Shown: positions 1-6,434 of the stretch, one piece after another
Numbering within the stretch: position 1 is the first letter of the stretch
Layout of the letters: each line of letters opens with the position of its first letter
Origin: Bacillota bacterium
GTDB lineage: Bacteria > Bacillota > Clostridia > Clostridiales > Clostridiaceae
Direction: 5' to 3'
Length of the DNA: 6,434 bases
Assembly: GCA_030706065.1 (NCBI GenBank)
Contig: JAUZPH010000214.1
Location: 1 to 6,434 of the forward strand
Notes under the pieces: model-generated
Database searches by the model: none
What the model was told of the DNA's origin: nothing
The model's input: only the letters and a program-made list of their open reading frames with translations
Made by a program: the position numbers and the translations under genes

Positions 1-16
1 CCCTCTTTCTCCGCCA
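1..16 (+). tRNA. 3' end of a tRNA gene, probably tRNA-Ser (partial)
   Basis: The first 16 bases parse as the end of a tRNA: CCCTC (1-5) as the 3' strand of the T stem, TTTCTCC (6-12) as the 3' half of the acceptor stem, G13 as the discriminator base, and an encoded CCA (14-16). An intrinsic terminator starts three bases later, as expected for the last gene of a tRNA unit. The predicted 5' acceptor half is GGAGAAA. A GGAG-type acceptor with discriminator G matches, from memory, bacterial serine tRNAs, several of which end in nearly the same bases. The T loop, anticodon and 5' half lie outside the window, so the serine identity is an inference and the anticodon is unknown. Chance resemblance is possible because only 16 bases are visible. 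Confidence 0.75.
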
Positions 17-18
17 GG

Positions 19-47
19 AAAAAGCTCGCTGTATAGCGAGTTTTTTT
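19..47 (+). terminator. Intrinsic terminator after the tRNA
   Basis: CTCGCT (25-30) pairs perfectly with AGCGAG (35-40) across a GTAT loop, followed by seven T (41-47). The stem can extend through a G-U pair (24/41) and A-U pairs between the A run at 19-23 and the T run. This is a standard Rho-independent terminator on the plus strand. Lying three bases after the CCA end, it most likely ends the tRNA transcript. The A run on the other side gives it possible activity on the minus strand too, but no minus-strand gene needs it. Confidence 0.88.
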
Positions 48-64
48 GTTATATTAACATGGAT

Positions 65-94
65 AAAACACTCAGCAATTGTTGGGTGTTTTTT
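65..94 (+). terminator. Second U-tailed hairpin, possibly bidirectional
   Basis: The left arm 65-76 (AAAACACTCAGC) pairs with 81-92 (GTTGGGTGTTTT) around an AATT loop. This gives 12 consecutive pairs, two of them G-U, with the T run at 89-94. It reads as a weaker intrinsic terminator than the one at 19-47. The A run on its left arm becomes a T run on the minus strand, so it could work both ways. It lies 18 bases beyond the first terminator and ends no gene of its own that I can see. It is probably a back-up insulating addB from tRNA read-through. Confidence 0.65.
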
Positions 95-263
95 ATTATG
101 TTATATATTTTATACATTGAAATATTCTTCGTTGTACCAAAGCAGGTGCAGCGGCTTCCTATGAAAATAATTCATGTAGATTATAGAATATTCAATAGGT
201 TATAATTAGAGTATGGCTTGTAAATGTGGTATCTGGAGAGTTTTGACTACTTTTTAATATCGG
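95..263. other. AT-rich intergenic stretch with no supported gene
   Basis: Between the second hairpin and the leader inverted repeat I see no gene with a ribosome binding site. The longest plus-strand reading here is 35 codons (98-205). It starts inside the terminator flank without a Shine-Dalgarno sequence and does not resemble a known protein. Together with the leader that follows, this stretch should hold the addB promoter, but only one weak candidate is visible (201-206). Confidence 0.6.
201..206 (+). promoter_or_regulatory. Candidate -10 box for addBA (weak)
   Basis: TATAAT at 201-206 is a perfect match to the vegetative -10 consensus. A 17-base spacer would put the -35 box at 178-183 (AGATTA), which is a poor match. 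The bases just before the hexamer are GGT, so an extended -10 TG is also missing. If it is used, transcription would start near 212-214 and give addB a leader of about 145 bases that contains the inverted repeat at 264-308. In such AT-rich DNA the hexamer could be chance. Confidence 0.28.
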
Positions 264-308
264 GACAGAACTCTTCGAGGAAGTGGGATTATAGAGCCGA
301 GTTCTGTC
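264..308 (+). repeat. Perfect 10-bp inverted repeat in the addB leader
   Basis: GACAGAACTC (264-273) is followed 25 bases later by its exact reverse complement GAGTTCTGTC (299-308). A smaller CTTC/GAAG hairpin (273-276 with 280-283) can form at the edge of the loop. In RNA this would make a stable stem about 50 bases before the addB start codon. No T run follows the right arm, so it is not an intrinsic terminator. It could be a leader stem controlling mRNA stability or translation, a DNA operator, or one copy of a genome-wide palindromic repeat. The sequence does not decide between these, and I recognise no riboswitch family. Confidence 0.6.
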
Positions 309-342
309 ACGGAGAGTACTAAAATACACGATAGATTGTATA

Positions 343-350
343 GAGAGGAA
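343..350 (+). promoter_or_regulatory. Ribosome binding site of addB
   Basis: The purine tract GAGAGGAA lies 8 bases before the ATG at 359. AGAGG within it pairs with the anti-Shine-Dalgarno end of 16S rRNA at a usable distance. It supports this ATG as the start, as does the position of the Walker A motif only seven residues into the protein. Confidence 0.75.
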
Positions 351-358
351 CTGATTAT

Positions 359-3300
359 ATGAGTCTGAGATTTATATACGGAAGAGGGGGAAGCGGCAAA
401 AGCCACTACGTCCTCCATGACATAAAGAGTAATATAGAAAAGGGTACCGGCCACAAAGTGATACTGCTGGTTCCGGAGCAGTTCTCTTTTCAGTCTGAAA
501 GGAATCTCCTGAAGGTAGTAGGAGCTACCGGAATAACCAAGGCGGAGGTGTTGAGCTTTAAGAGGCTCTGCCATAGGGTATTCAGCGAGGTTGGAGGAGT
601 TACTTTAAAAAGGATAGATGATACGGGAAAGTCCATGCTTATCTACAGCATTCTTGAAGAATATAGTTCCGAGATGACGATATATGAAAAGGCCGGAAAG
701 AAGCAGGGCTTTATCGATATTGCCTCGGATGCAATAAAGGAATTCAAGAGGTATAATATCACCCCGGAGTTGATTGGAGCCTCCATTGAGCGGATACAGA
801 ACGAGACCCTCAGTAGGAAGCTTCATGATTTAAAACTATTATATGAAAGGTTCCAGGAGGTGTTACACAAAAGCTACATAGATGCGGAGGACGAAATGGA
901 CCTCCTTGCAGAAAAGATTGACCTGTGTCCCATATATGACGGTGCAGAAATCTGGATCGATGAGTTTTCCACTTTTACTCCCCAGCAGTACATAGTAATA
1001 GAAAAGCTTATGAAAAAGTGCAGAAGGGTTAACGTTACCCTTACAATAGATTCTCTGGGAGAGAGGAACAGGGAGGATGTATTCTCTGTTACAAGAAACA
1101 CCGAGAAAAAACTGTTAAATATAGCTCAGGCGAATAATATAGCCTACGATGAGCCCGTGGACCTGAACAAGGACTGCTGTCCGAGGTTTGGGGACAATAT
1201 GGAGCTTCAGCACATTGAGAAATATATATATGCCCATCCCTACAGTTACTTTAATGAAAAAGTAAATAACCTGAGAATATACAAGGCCTTCAGCAGCTAT
1301 GACGAGATGGAGGTGGTGGCAAGGGATATAATAAGGCTCACCAGGGATGAGAACTACAGGTTCAGGGACATAGCAGTGGTGTGCAGAAATCTGAGTAATT
1401 ATGAGAAGATTATTGGAGCCATACTTACAGAGTACGGTATTCCGTATTTCATGGATATGAAGAGGGATGTCAGCGGCAATCCTTTGATGGTGTTCATAAC
1501 CTCCGTCTTCGATATATTCGCCAGGAACTGGTCCTATGAGGCCGTATTCCGCTATCTGAAGACCGGCCTTACCGGCATTGACAGAGACAGCATCGACCTA
1601 ATAGAAAACTATGTGCTGGCTAACGGAATCAGGGGAAAGAGATGGACCGATGAAGAACCCTGGGCCCACAGAATCAACTATGGCTATGAGGAAGAGGAGA
1701 TGACGGAGTATGAAATCTCGTCATTGAACAGGATAAACGATACGAGGAAGGATATCACCACGCCCCTTGTAAAGCTTCAGGCCAGTATGAAGAAGGAAAA
1801 TAATATTAAGGATATGTGTACTGCGCTGTATGATTTCCTTGCAGACAGTGGTGCTTTAGATAGAGTTGAAGCATGGAAAGATGAATTCCGTGCAAAGGGA
1901 GAGGTGGAACTGTCCAACGAATATGACCAGATTGCCGACATTGTCATGGATACACTGAATTCCCTTGTTGAGGTCATGGGAGACGAATTGGTGTCGTTGG
2001 ATACCTTTGTAAAGATACTGTCCGTAGGCTTCAGAAAGCATGAGATGGGCCTTATTCCTGTATCACTTGATGAGGTGGTGATAGGAGATATCGCAAGGAT
2101 AAGAAGTCATGGAGTAAAGGCTCTTTATATAATAGGAGTGAACGAAGAAGTATTTCCGAGAACAACAAGGGATGAAGGAATATTGAATGACGACGACAGG
2201 GATGTCCTCAAAGCTTTAGGTATTGAGCTGGCGCCTAATACAAAGAACCAGGCCCTTGAAGAACGGTTTCTTGTATATACAACCTTGTCTACCCCCTGCA
2301 ACTATTTGATGCTTACATATCCTATGGCTAATTTTCAGGGAGGTACTCTGCTCCCTTCTGCCCTATTATCGGAAATAAAGAAAATGTTCCCGAGGCTCAG
2401 GGAGGAGAGCCAGCTGCGGGAGGAGCTGAACCCTGCTTCAAGAATCGAGCGCATTGCCGCTCCGGAGCCAACCTTCAACGAGCTCATAGCAGCGAGGAGA
2501 AGAGAAAAAGAAGGAGAGGTCATTGAGGAAATCTGGAGTAAGGTATACAACTGGTACGACAGCCGGGAGGAATGGAAGATGAAGGCCTCCAGAATCTTCA
2601 AGGGCCTTGAATACAGCAATACGGTTGACAGGGTGGATGCGGAAAAAATCAGGAATTTATACGGCAGGCCGTTATATTTCAGCGTCTCCAGAATAGAGCA
2701 GTATGCCCAATGCCCCTTTGCATATTATGTCAAATACGGTTTGAAGGCAAAGGACAGAAAGGTTTATGAATTCTCGTCGCCGGACTTCGGAAGCTTCATT
2801 CACGGGATATTGGATAAATTCGCAGACAGCGTAAAGCTTGAGGGCATGGACTGGAAGGATGTTAACAAGGAATGGTGCAGGGAAACTATATCGGTTTTAG
2901 TAGACAATGAGCTGAAGGTTCAAAATAATTCCATTCTGAACAGCTCTTCAAGATACAGGCATCTGACGGATAAGCTCAAGAGGATATTGACAAGGTCTGT
3001 GAGTATTTTGACGGAACATGTGAAGAGAAGTTCCTTTGAACCGGTGGGCAGTGAGGTTGTTTTCGGCAAGGGAGGAGACCTTCCTCCAATAAGCCTGAAC
3101 CTTCCCTCGGGAGAGGAAATAAAGCTCAGAGGGATGATTGACAGGGTGGATTCCACTGAAATTGATGGAGAAACCTACTTCAGAGTAGTGGATTATAAGT
3201 CCGGCAGCAAGAGTTTTTCCTTGTCCGAGGTATACTACGGCCTTCAGCTGCAGCTTTTGGTATATCTTGATGCTCTTCTGACAAATGCCGATGAATATGT

Positions 3301-3823
3301 TCACAGGCAGGCGGTACCGGGAGCCGTGCTCTATTTCAGAGTTGAGGACCCGATGATAACCGGCGGGGCAAATATGACCGACGAGGAAATAGAAAAGGAA
3401 ATATTAAAGAAATTGAAGATGAACGGCCTGCTCCTGAAGGATGCCAGGGTTGTAAGGAGTATGGATAAGGATATAAGCGGCTATTCTCTGATAATACCGG
3501 CACGGATGAACAAGGACAATACTGTTGGAGATAATGGTTCTGTTATAACGATGCATCAGTTTGACCTGCTGCGTAAATATGTAAGGGATACTATGGTGAG
3601 GCTCTGCGAGGAGATGCTGAACGGGAATATAGAGATAAGGCCAAGCAAGGACAGAAAACACTCTGCCTGCAATTTCTGCAATTTCTCGGCCATATGCCAG
3701 TTTGACCCAACAATGAAGGATAACAGTTACAGGTATGTGAATAAAAAAGATGACGAAGTGGTTTGGGACCTGATAGAGGATGCAGTGGAAGCGGATACCG
3801 AGGAAGAGGGGGGCGAGGACTGA
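359..3823 (+). CDS. addB: AddB, helicase-nuclease subunit B
   Basis: AddB is the second subunit of the AddAB helicase-nuclease, which processes double-strand breaks for RecA-dependent repair in the cytoplasm. The 1154 residues match the usual length (about 1150-1170). Walker A is at 8-15 (GRGGSGKS). A motif II-like IWIDEF, with D201 and E202, follows. A degenerate helicase C-terminal half includes GVNEEVFP (593-600) and EERFLVY (634-640). The C-terminal RecB-type nuclease shows H815, D928 (GMIDR), D945 and K947 (VVDYKSG), and a QLQLLVY stretch (963-969). C785 plus C1104, C1107 and C1113 (CX2CX5C) form the expected 4Fe-4S staple around the nuclease, with nearly the spacing I recall for Bacillus subtilis. 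The last 26 residues are strongly acidic. No residue of the nuclease or cluster is missing, so it should be active. The stop codon overlaps the addA start by one base. Identity is secure; Chi specificity is not. Confidence 0.97.
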   Translation: MSLRFIYGRGGSGKSHYVLHDIKSNIEKGTGHKVILLVPEQFSFQSERNLLKVVGATGITKAEVLSFKRLCHRVFSEVGGVTLKRIDDTGKSMLIYSILEEYSSEMTIYEKAGKKQGFIDIASDAIKEFKRYNITPELIGASIERIQNETLSRKLHDLKLLYERFQEVLHKSYIDAEDEMDLLAEKIDLCPIYDGAEIWIDEFSTFTPQQYIVIEKLMKKCRRVNVTLTIDSLGERNREDVFSVTRNTEKKLLNIAQANNIAYDEPVDLNKDCCPRFGDNMELQHIEKYIYAHPYSYFNEKVNNLRIYKAFSSYDEMEVVARDIIRLTRDENYRFRDIAVVCRNLSNYEKIIGAILTEYGIPYFMDMKRDVSGNPLMVFITSVFDIFARNWSYEAVFRYLKTGLTGIDRDSIDLIENYVLANGIRGKRWTDEEPWAHRINYGYEEEEMTEYEISSLNRINDTRKDITTPLVKLQASMKKENNIKDMCTALYDFLADSGALDRVEAWKDEFRAKGEVELSNEYDQIADIVMDTLNSLVEVMGDELVSLDTFVKILSVGFRKHEMGLIPVSLDEVVIGDIARIRSHGVKALYIIGVNEEVFPRTTRDEGILNDDDRDVLKALGIELAPNTKNQALEERFLVYTTLSTPCNYLMLTYPMANFQGGTLLPSALLSEIKKMFPRLREESQLREELNPASRIERIAAPEPTFNELIAARRREKEGEVIEEIWSKVYNWYDSREEWKMKASRIFKGLEYSNTVDRVDAEKIRNLYGRPLYFSVSRIEQYAQCPFAYYVKYGLKAKDRKVYEFSSPDFGSFIHGILDKFADSVKLEGMDWKDVNKEWCRETISVLVDNELKVQNNSILNSSSRYRHLTDKLKRILTRSVSILTEHVKRSSFEPVGSEVVFGKGGDLPPISLNLPSGEEIKLRGMIDRVDSTEIDGETYFRVVDYKSGSKSFSLSEVYYGLQLQLLVYLDALLTNADEYVHRQAVPGAVLYFRVEDPMITGGANMTDEEIEKEILKKLKMNGLLLKDARVVRSMDKDISGYSLIIPARMNKDNTVGDNGSVITMHQFDLLRKYVRDTMVRLCEEMLNGNIEIRPSKDRKHSACNFCNFSAICQFDPTMKDNSYRYVNKKDDEVVWDLIEDAVEADTEEEGGED
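3801..3813 (+). promoter_or_regulatory. Ribosome binding site of addA inside the addB 3' end
   Basis: The purine run AGGAAGAGGGGGG lies 9 bases before the addA ATG and doubles as Glu and Gly codons of the acidic AddB tail. A second GAGGA (3815-3819) is probably too close to the start to act. Because the addA signal lies in translated addB sequence and the stop and start overlap (TGATG, 3821-3825), ribosomes finishing addB are well placed to restart on addA. Coupling is inferred, not shown. Confidence 0.65.
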
Positions 3824-6434
3824 TGGGAGAAACTAAATGGACAAAAGAGCAGCAGAGTGCCATAGATACAAGGAATTGCAATCTGCTGGTGGCAGCAGCG
3901 GCTGGCTCCGGAAAGACCGCCGTTCTGGTAGAGAGAATAATCAAGATGATATCTGATGAGGAGAATCCGGTAGACATAGATAGGCTCCTTGTAGTTACCT
4001 TCACGAAAGCTGCTGCTTCGGAGATGAAAGAGAGGGTGAAGGACGCAATTTCAAAAGCAAGGGACAAAAACCCGGACTCGGAAATACTCCGCAGGCAGTC
4101 CCAGCTTATAGAAAAAGCCAATATAACTACAATACATTCCTTCTGTACCGAGGTTATAAAGAATAATTTTCACAAGATAGACCTTGACCCAAATTTCAAA
4201 ATAGCCGATGAAACGGAAACAGTGCTGATAAAACAGGAAATAATGCAGGACCTGATGGAGGATATGTATGACGAGGGGGATGAAGGCTTCCTGGCCCTGG
4301 TGGAGTGTTTTGGAGGCTCTAGGGATGACAGTCCCCTGGCAGAGCTTATAATGAAAATGTACAGCTTTGCCATGAGCGGGCCCTGGCCAAAGAGATGGCT
4401 GGAGGAGAAGGCTGAAGAATTCAATATTGAGGGTGAATTTGATATAGGGGCCACAAACTGGGGACGCATTCTTCTTGAGGACATACAAATAGAACTTTTC
4501 AGTGCAAGGGATAAGCTTAAGAGAGCGCTGGAAATTTGCAGTGAGGCACAGGGACTGGAAGGTTACGCTGAGACCGTAAAGATGGATGCTGCCATGATAA
4601 GCAGACTTACCGGTATGTTGGATAAGGATTTTAAGTCTCTATATGATGAGTTTTACGGGTTGAATTTTTCAACTATGAAGAGAGCTGCCAAAGATGCGGA
4701 TAAGGATGCCCAGGAAGAAGTTAAAAAGATAAGGGATGAGGTAAAGGATAAGATAAAGGCTATAAAGAATGATATATTTACCCTTTCACCGGAGGAGGCG
4801 GCGGAAAGCCTGAAGGGAATGTACCCCGTAATGAAGGCACTGTCAAGGATTGTACTGGAATTTGACAGCAGGTACAGTGCCGTAAAGAAGGAAAGATCAC
4901 TGCTGGATTTCAACGACCTGGAGCACTTCTGCCTCGATATACTTACGGAGGTAAATGAACAGGGGGAAATTGTGCCTTCCGATGTGGCTATGGCTTTCAA
5001 GGAAAAGTTTGAAGAGGTTCTGGTGGATGAATATCAGGACAGCAACTCTGTCCAGGAAACTATAATCAATATGGTTTCCAGAAAATTCAGCGACAGGCCC
5101 AATGTATTCATGGTGGGCGACGTAAAGCAGAGTATTTACCGTTTCAGACAGGCAAAGCCGGAGCTGTTCCTGGAGAAGTACAATACTTACTCCATGGAGG
5201 AGGGCAGCGCTGCAAGGAAGATACTTCTCTTTAAGAATTTCAGAAGCCGGGCCGGTGTCATTAACTCGGTAAACTACATATTCAAGCAGCTGATGTCTGA
5301 AACCGTGGGAGAACTGGACTACACAGATGTGGAGGCACTGAATCTCGGAGCAAATTATGAGGATTTGAATGAAGAGGGAATCGAGGCCGGCGGACCTACG
5401 GAGCTCCATATAATAGACCGGAGCACGGTGAAAGCAGAAGAGGCTGAGCAATCTGCGGAGGAAGAGGAAAGTGAAGAGACTGCGGAGGTCAGAGGCCTTC
5501 TGGAGCAGGAGGAGTTGGATAACATACAGCTGGAGGCAAGGCTGGTGGGAAAGAGAATCAGGCAGCTCGTGGACCCAATGAACGAAAAGGTGTTTACGAT
5601 ATTTGATAAGAAAGAGAACCGCTACAGGCCGGTACAGTACAGGGATATAGTCATACTGATGAGGGCAACCTCCGAGTGGGCTCCGGTATTTATGGAGGAG
5701 CTCAACAAAGACGGAATACCGGTGTATGCGGAATCAAATACAGGGTACTTTGAAACTGTTGAAATCAGAACAGTGATGTCTCTCCTGCAGATAGTGGATA
5801 ATCCCTATCAGGATGTGCCTTTGCTGGCGGTGCTGAGGTCTCCAATCTTCAGCTTCGGCCCCGAGGACCTGATAGATATAAGGTTATTCGATAGGGAAAA
5901 GCATCTCTATGAGAATATTAAGGCTATGGCATCACAGGAGGAAGAACTGGAAGTGGCGGTTGGTCTTGCAGATAATATAAAGATATACGAAGAAAGCCTC
6001 AGGGATAAGCTTGGAAATTTTGTGAGCTCCTTAGAGAAGTGGAGGGAAAGGGCCATCCACATGCCTATAGATGAATTTATATGGTATCTCTATATGGATA
6101 CTTCCTATTATGGCTATGCCGGTGCAATGCCCAGCGGTCCCCAGAGACAGGCAAACCTGAGAATGCTGTTTCAAAAGTCGAGGCAGTTTGAGCAGACCAG
6201 CTATGCAGGGCTTTTCAATTTTATAAACTATATAAACCGGCTGAGAAACAATTCCGGAGACCTTGGAACGGCAAAGACCCTGGATGAAAGTGAAGATGTA
6301 GTCAGGATTATGAGTATACATAAAAGCAAGGGGCTTGAGTTCCCTGTGGTGATACTCTCCGGCTGTGGGAAGCAGTTCAACCTCATGGATTTGAACAGAA
6401 GAATACTGTATCATGAGGAGCTCGGCTTCGGCCC
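3823..6434 (+). CDS. addA: AddA, helicase-nuclease subunit A (3' end beyond the window)
   Basis: AddA is the motor subunit of AddAB, a 3'-5' SF1A (UvrD/RecB-like) helicase with its own C-terminal nuclease. The 870 visible codons are open without interruption; the family is about 1200-1250 residues. The helicase motifs appear in order: Q motif (KWTKEQQ, 5-11), Walker A (AAAGSGKT, 25-32), Ia (VVTFTKAAASEMKERV, 57-72), Ib (TIHSF, 103-107), the AddA-typical LLDFNDLE (360-367), motif II (VLVDEYQD, 399-406, with E403 catalytic), III (GDVKQSIYRFRQ, 432-443), IV (FKNFRSR, 470-476) and V (SIHKSKGLEFPVV, 831-843). Motif VI and the nuclease domain should lie past position 6434. An acidic stretch (539-555) interrupts the helicase core between motifs IV and V. 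The start at 3823 overlaps the addB stop and places the Q motif at the usual distance. The truncation is due to the window edge, with no sign of a broken gene. Confidence 0.96.
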   Translation, partial: MGETKWTKEQQSAIDTRNCNLLVAAAAGSGKTAVLVERIIKMISDEENPVDIDRLLVVTFTKAAASEMKERVKDAISKARDKNPDSEILRRQSQLIEKANITTIHSFCTEVIKNNFHKIDLDPNFKIADETETVLIKQEIMQDLMEDMYDEGDEGFLALVECFGGSRDDSPLAELIMKMYSFAMSGPWPKRWLEEKAEEFNIEGEFDIGATNWGRILLEDIQIELFSARDKLKRALEICSEAQGLEGYAETVKMDAAMISRLTGMLDKDFKSLYDEFYGLNFSTMKRAAKDADKDAQEEVKKIRDEVKDKIKAIKNDIFTLSPEEAAESLKGMYPVMKALSRIVLEFDSRYSAVKKERSLLDFNDLEHFCLDILTEVNEQGEIVPSDVAMAFKEKFEEVLVDEYQDSNSVQETIINMVSRKFSDRPNVFMVGDVKQSIYRFRQAKPELFLEKYNTYSMEEGSAARKILLFKNFRSRAGVINSVNYIFKQLMSETVGELDYTDVEALNLGANYEDLNEEGIEAGGPTELHIIDRSTVKAEEAEQSAEEEESEETAEVRGLLEQEELDNIQLEARLVGKRIRQLVDPMNEKVFTIFDKKENRYRPVQYRDIVILMRATSEWAPVFMEELNKDGIPVYAESNTGYFETVEIRTVMSLLQIVDNPYQDVPLLAVLRSPIFSFGPEDLIDIRLFDREKHLYENIKAMASQEEELEVAVGLADNIKIYEESLRDKLGNFVSSLEKWRERAIHMPIDEFIWYLYMDTSYYGYAGAMPSGPQRQANLRMLFQKSRQFEQTSYAGLFNFINYINRLRNNSGDLGTAKTLDESEDVVRIMSIHKSKGLEFPVVILSGCGKQFNLMDLNRRILYHEELGFG

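Noticed and set aside
98..205. A 35-codon plus-strand ORF starting at the end of the second terminator hairpin
   Set aside because: It has no ribosome binding site, starts in the terminator flank, and its peptide resembles no family I know. Chance is enough in AT-rich DNA.
243..248. TTGACT as a -35 box for addB
   Set aside because: It matches five of six consensus bases, but no -10-like hexamer lies 16-18 bases downstream (265-272 reads ACAGAACT). TTTAAT at 253-258 is far too close.
213..257. A 14-codon ORF (MACKCGIW...) just after the TATAAT hexamer, considered as a leader peptide
   Set aside because: There is no clear Shine-Dalgarno, no run of regulatory codons, and the hairpin downstream lacks a T run, so it does not form an attenuator.
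268..304. GAAC (268-271) and GTTC (301-304) as a LexA/SOS box
   Set aside because: The Firmicutes LexA site needs these half-sites four bases apart. Here they are 29 bases apart and belong to the longer inverted repeat.
254..6414. Minus-strand open frames of 61-184 codons opposite addB and addA
   Set aside because: They lie antisense to well-conserved coding sequence, have no consistent ribosome binding sites or recognisable domains, and overlap each other. They are shadows of the real genes.
1..6434. Mobile elements, CRISPR arrays, toxin-antitoxin or defence cassettes
   Set aside because: No transposase or integrase, no direct-repeat array and no small paired genes are present. About 94% of the window is addB plus addA.

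Overview
This window is a conserved DNA-repair locus, almost certainly from a member of the Clostridia (Firmicutes). It carries the addB-addA operon for the AddAB helicase-nuclease, the Gram-positive counterpart of RecBCD. The placement rests on the AddAB type of the enzyme, the addB-then-addA order, the heavy use of AGA/AGG arginine and ATA isoleucine codons, the moderate G+C, the purine-rich ribosome binding sites and the U-tailed terminators. The genus cannot be named from the sequence alone.

Layout. Positions 1-16 look like the last 16 bases of a tRNA gene cut by the window edge, ending in an encoded CCA and most like tRNA-Ser. An intrinsic terminator follows at once (19-47), and a second U-tailed hairpin lies at 65-94. 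Positions 95-358 hold no convincing gene. They contain a perfect but unsupported -10-like hexamer and a perfect 10-bp inverted repeat (264-308) just upstream of addB. addB (359-3823) is complete. addA begins at 3823, overlapping the addB stop codon by one base, and is still open at the window end after 870 codons, about 70% of the usual length. No gene is supported on the minus strand.

How the genes work together. AddA carries the UvrD/SF1A helicase motor and, in its missing C-terminal part, one nuclease domain. AddB has a helicase-like fold used for Chi recognition, a RecB-type nuclease and an iron-sulfur cluster that staples the nuclease domain. The heterodimer loads on double-strand breaks, unwinds and cuts both strands, and after Chi leaves a 3' tail for RecA. 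The one-base overlap suggests coupled, near-equal synthesis of the two subunits.

I looked for an undescribed system and did not find one; the coding part is a well-known locus. The points most worth a second look are the replaced residue in AddB's predicted Chi-reading patch, the inverted repeat in the addB leader, the acidic insert in AddA, and the tRNA end at the left edge.
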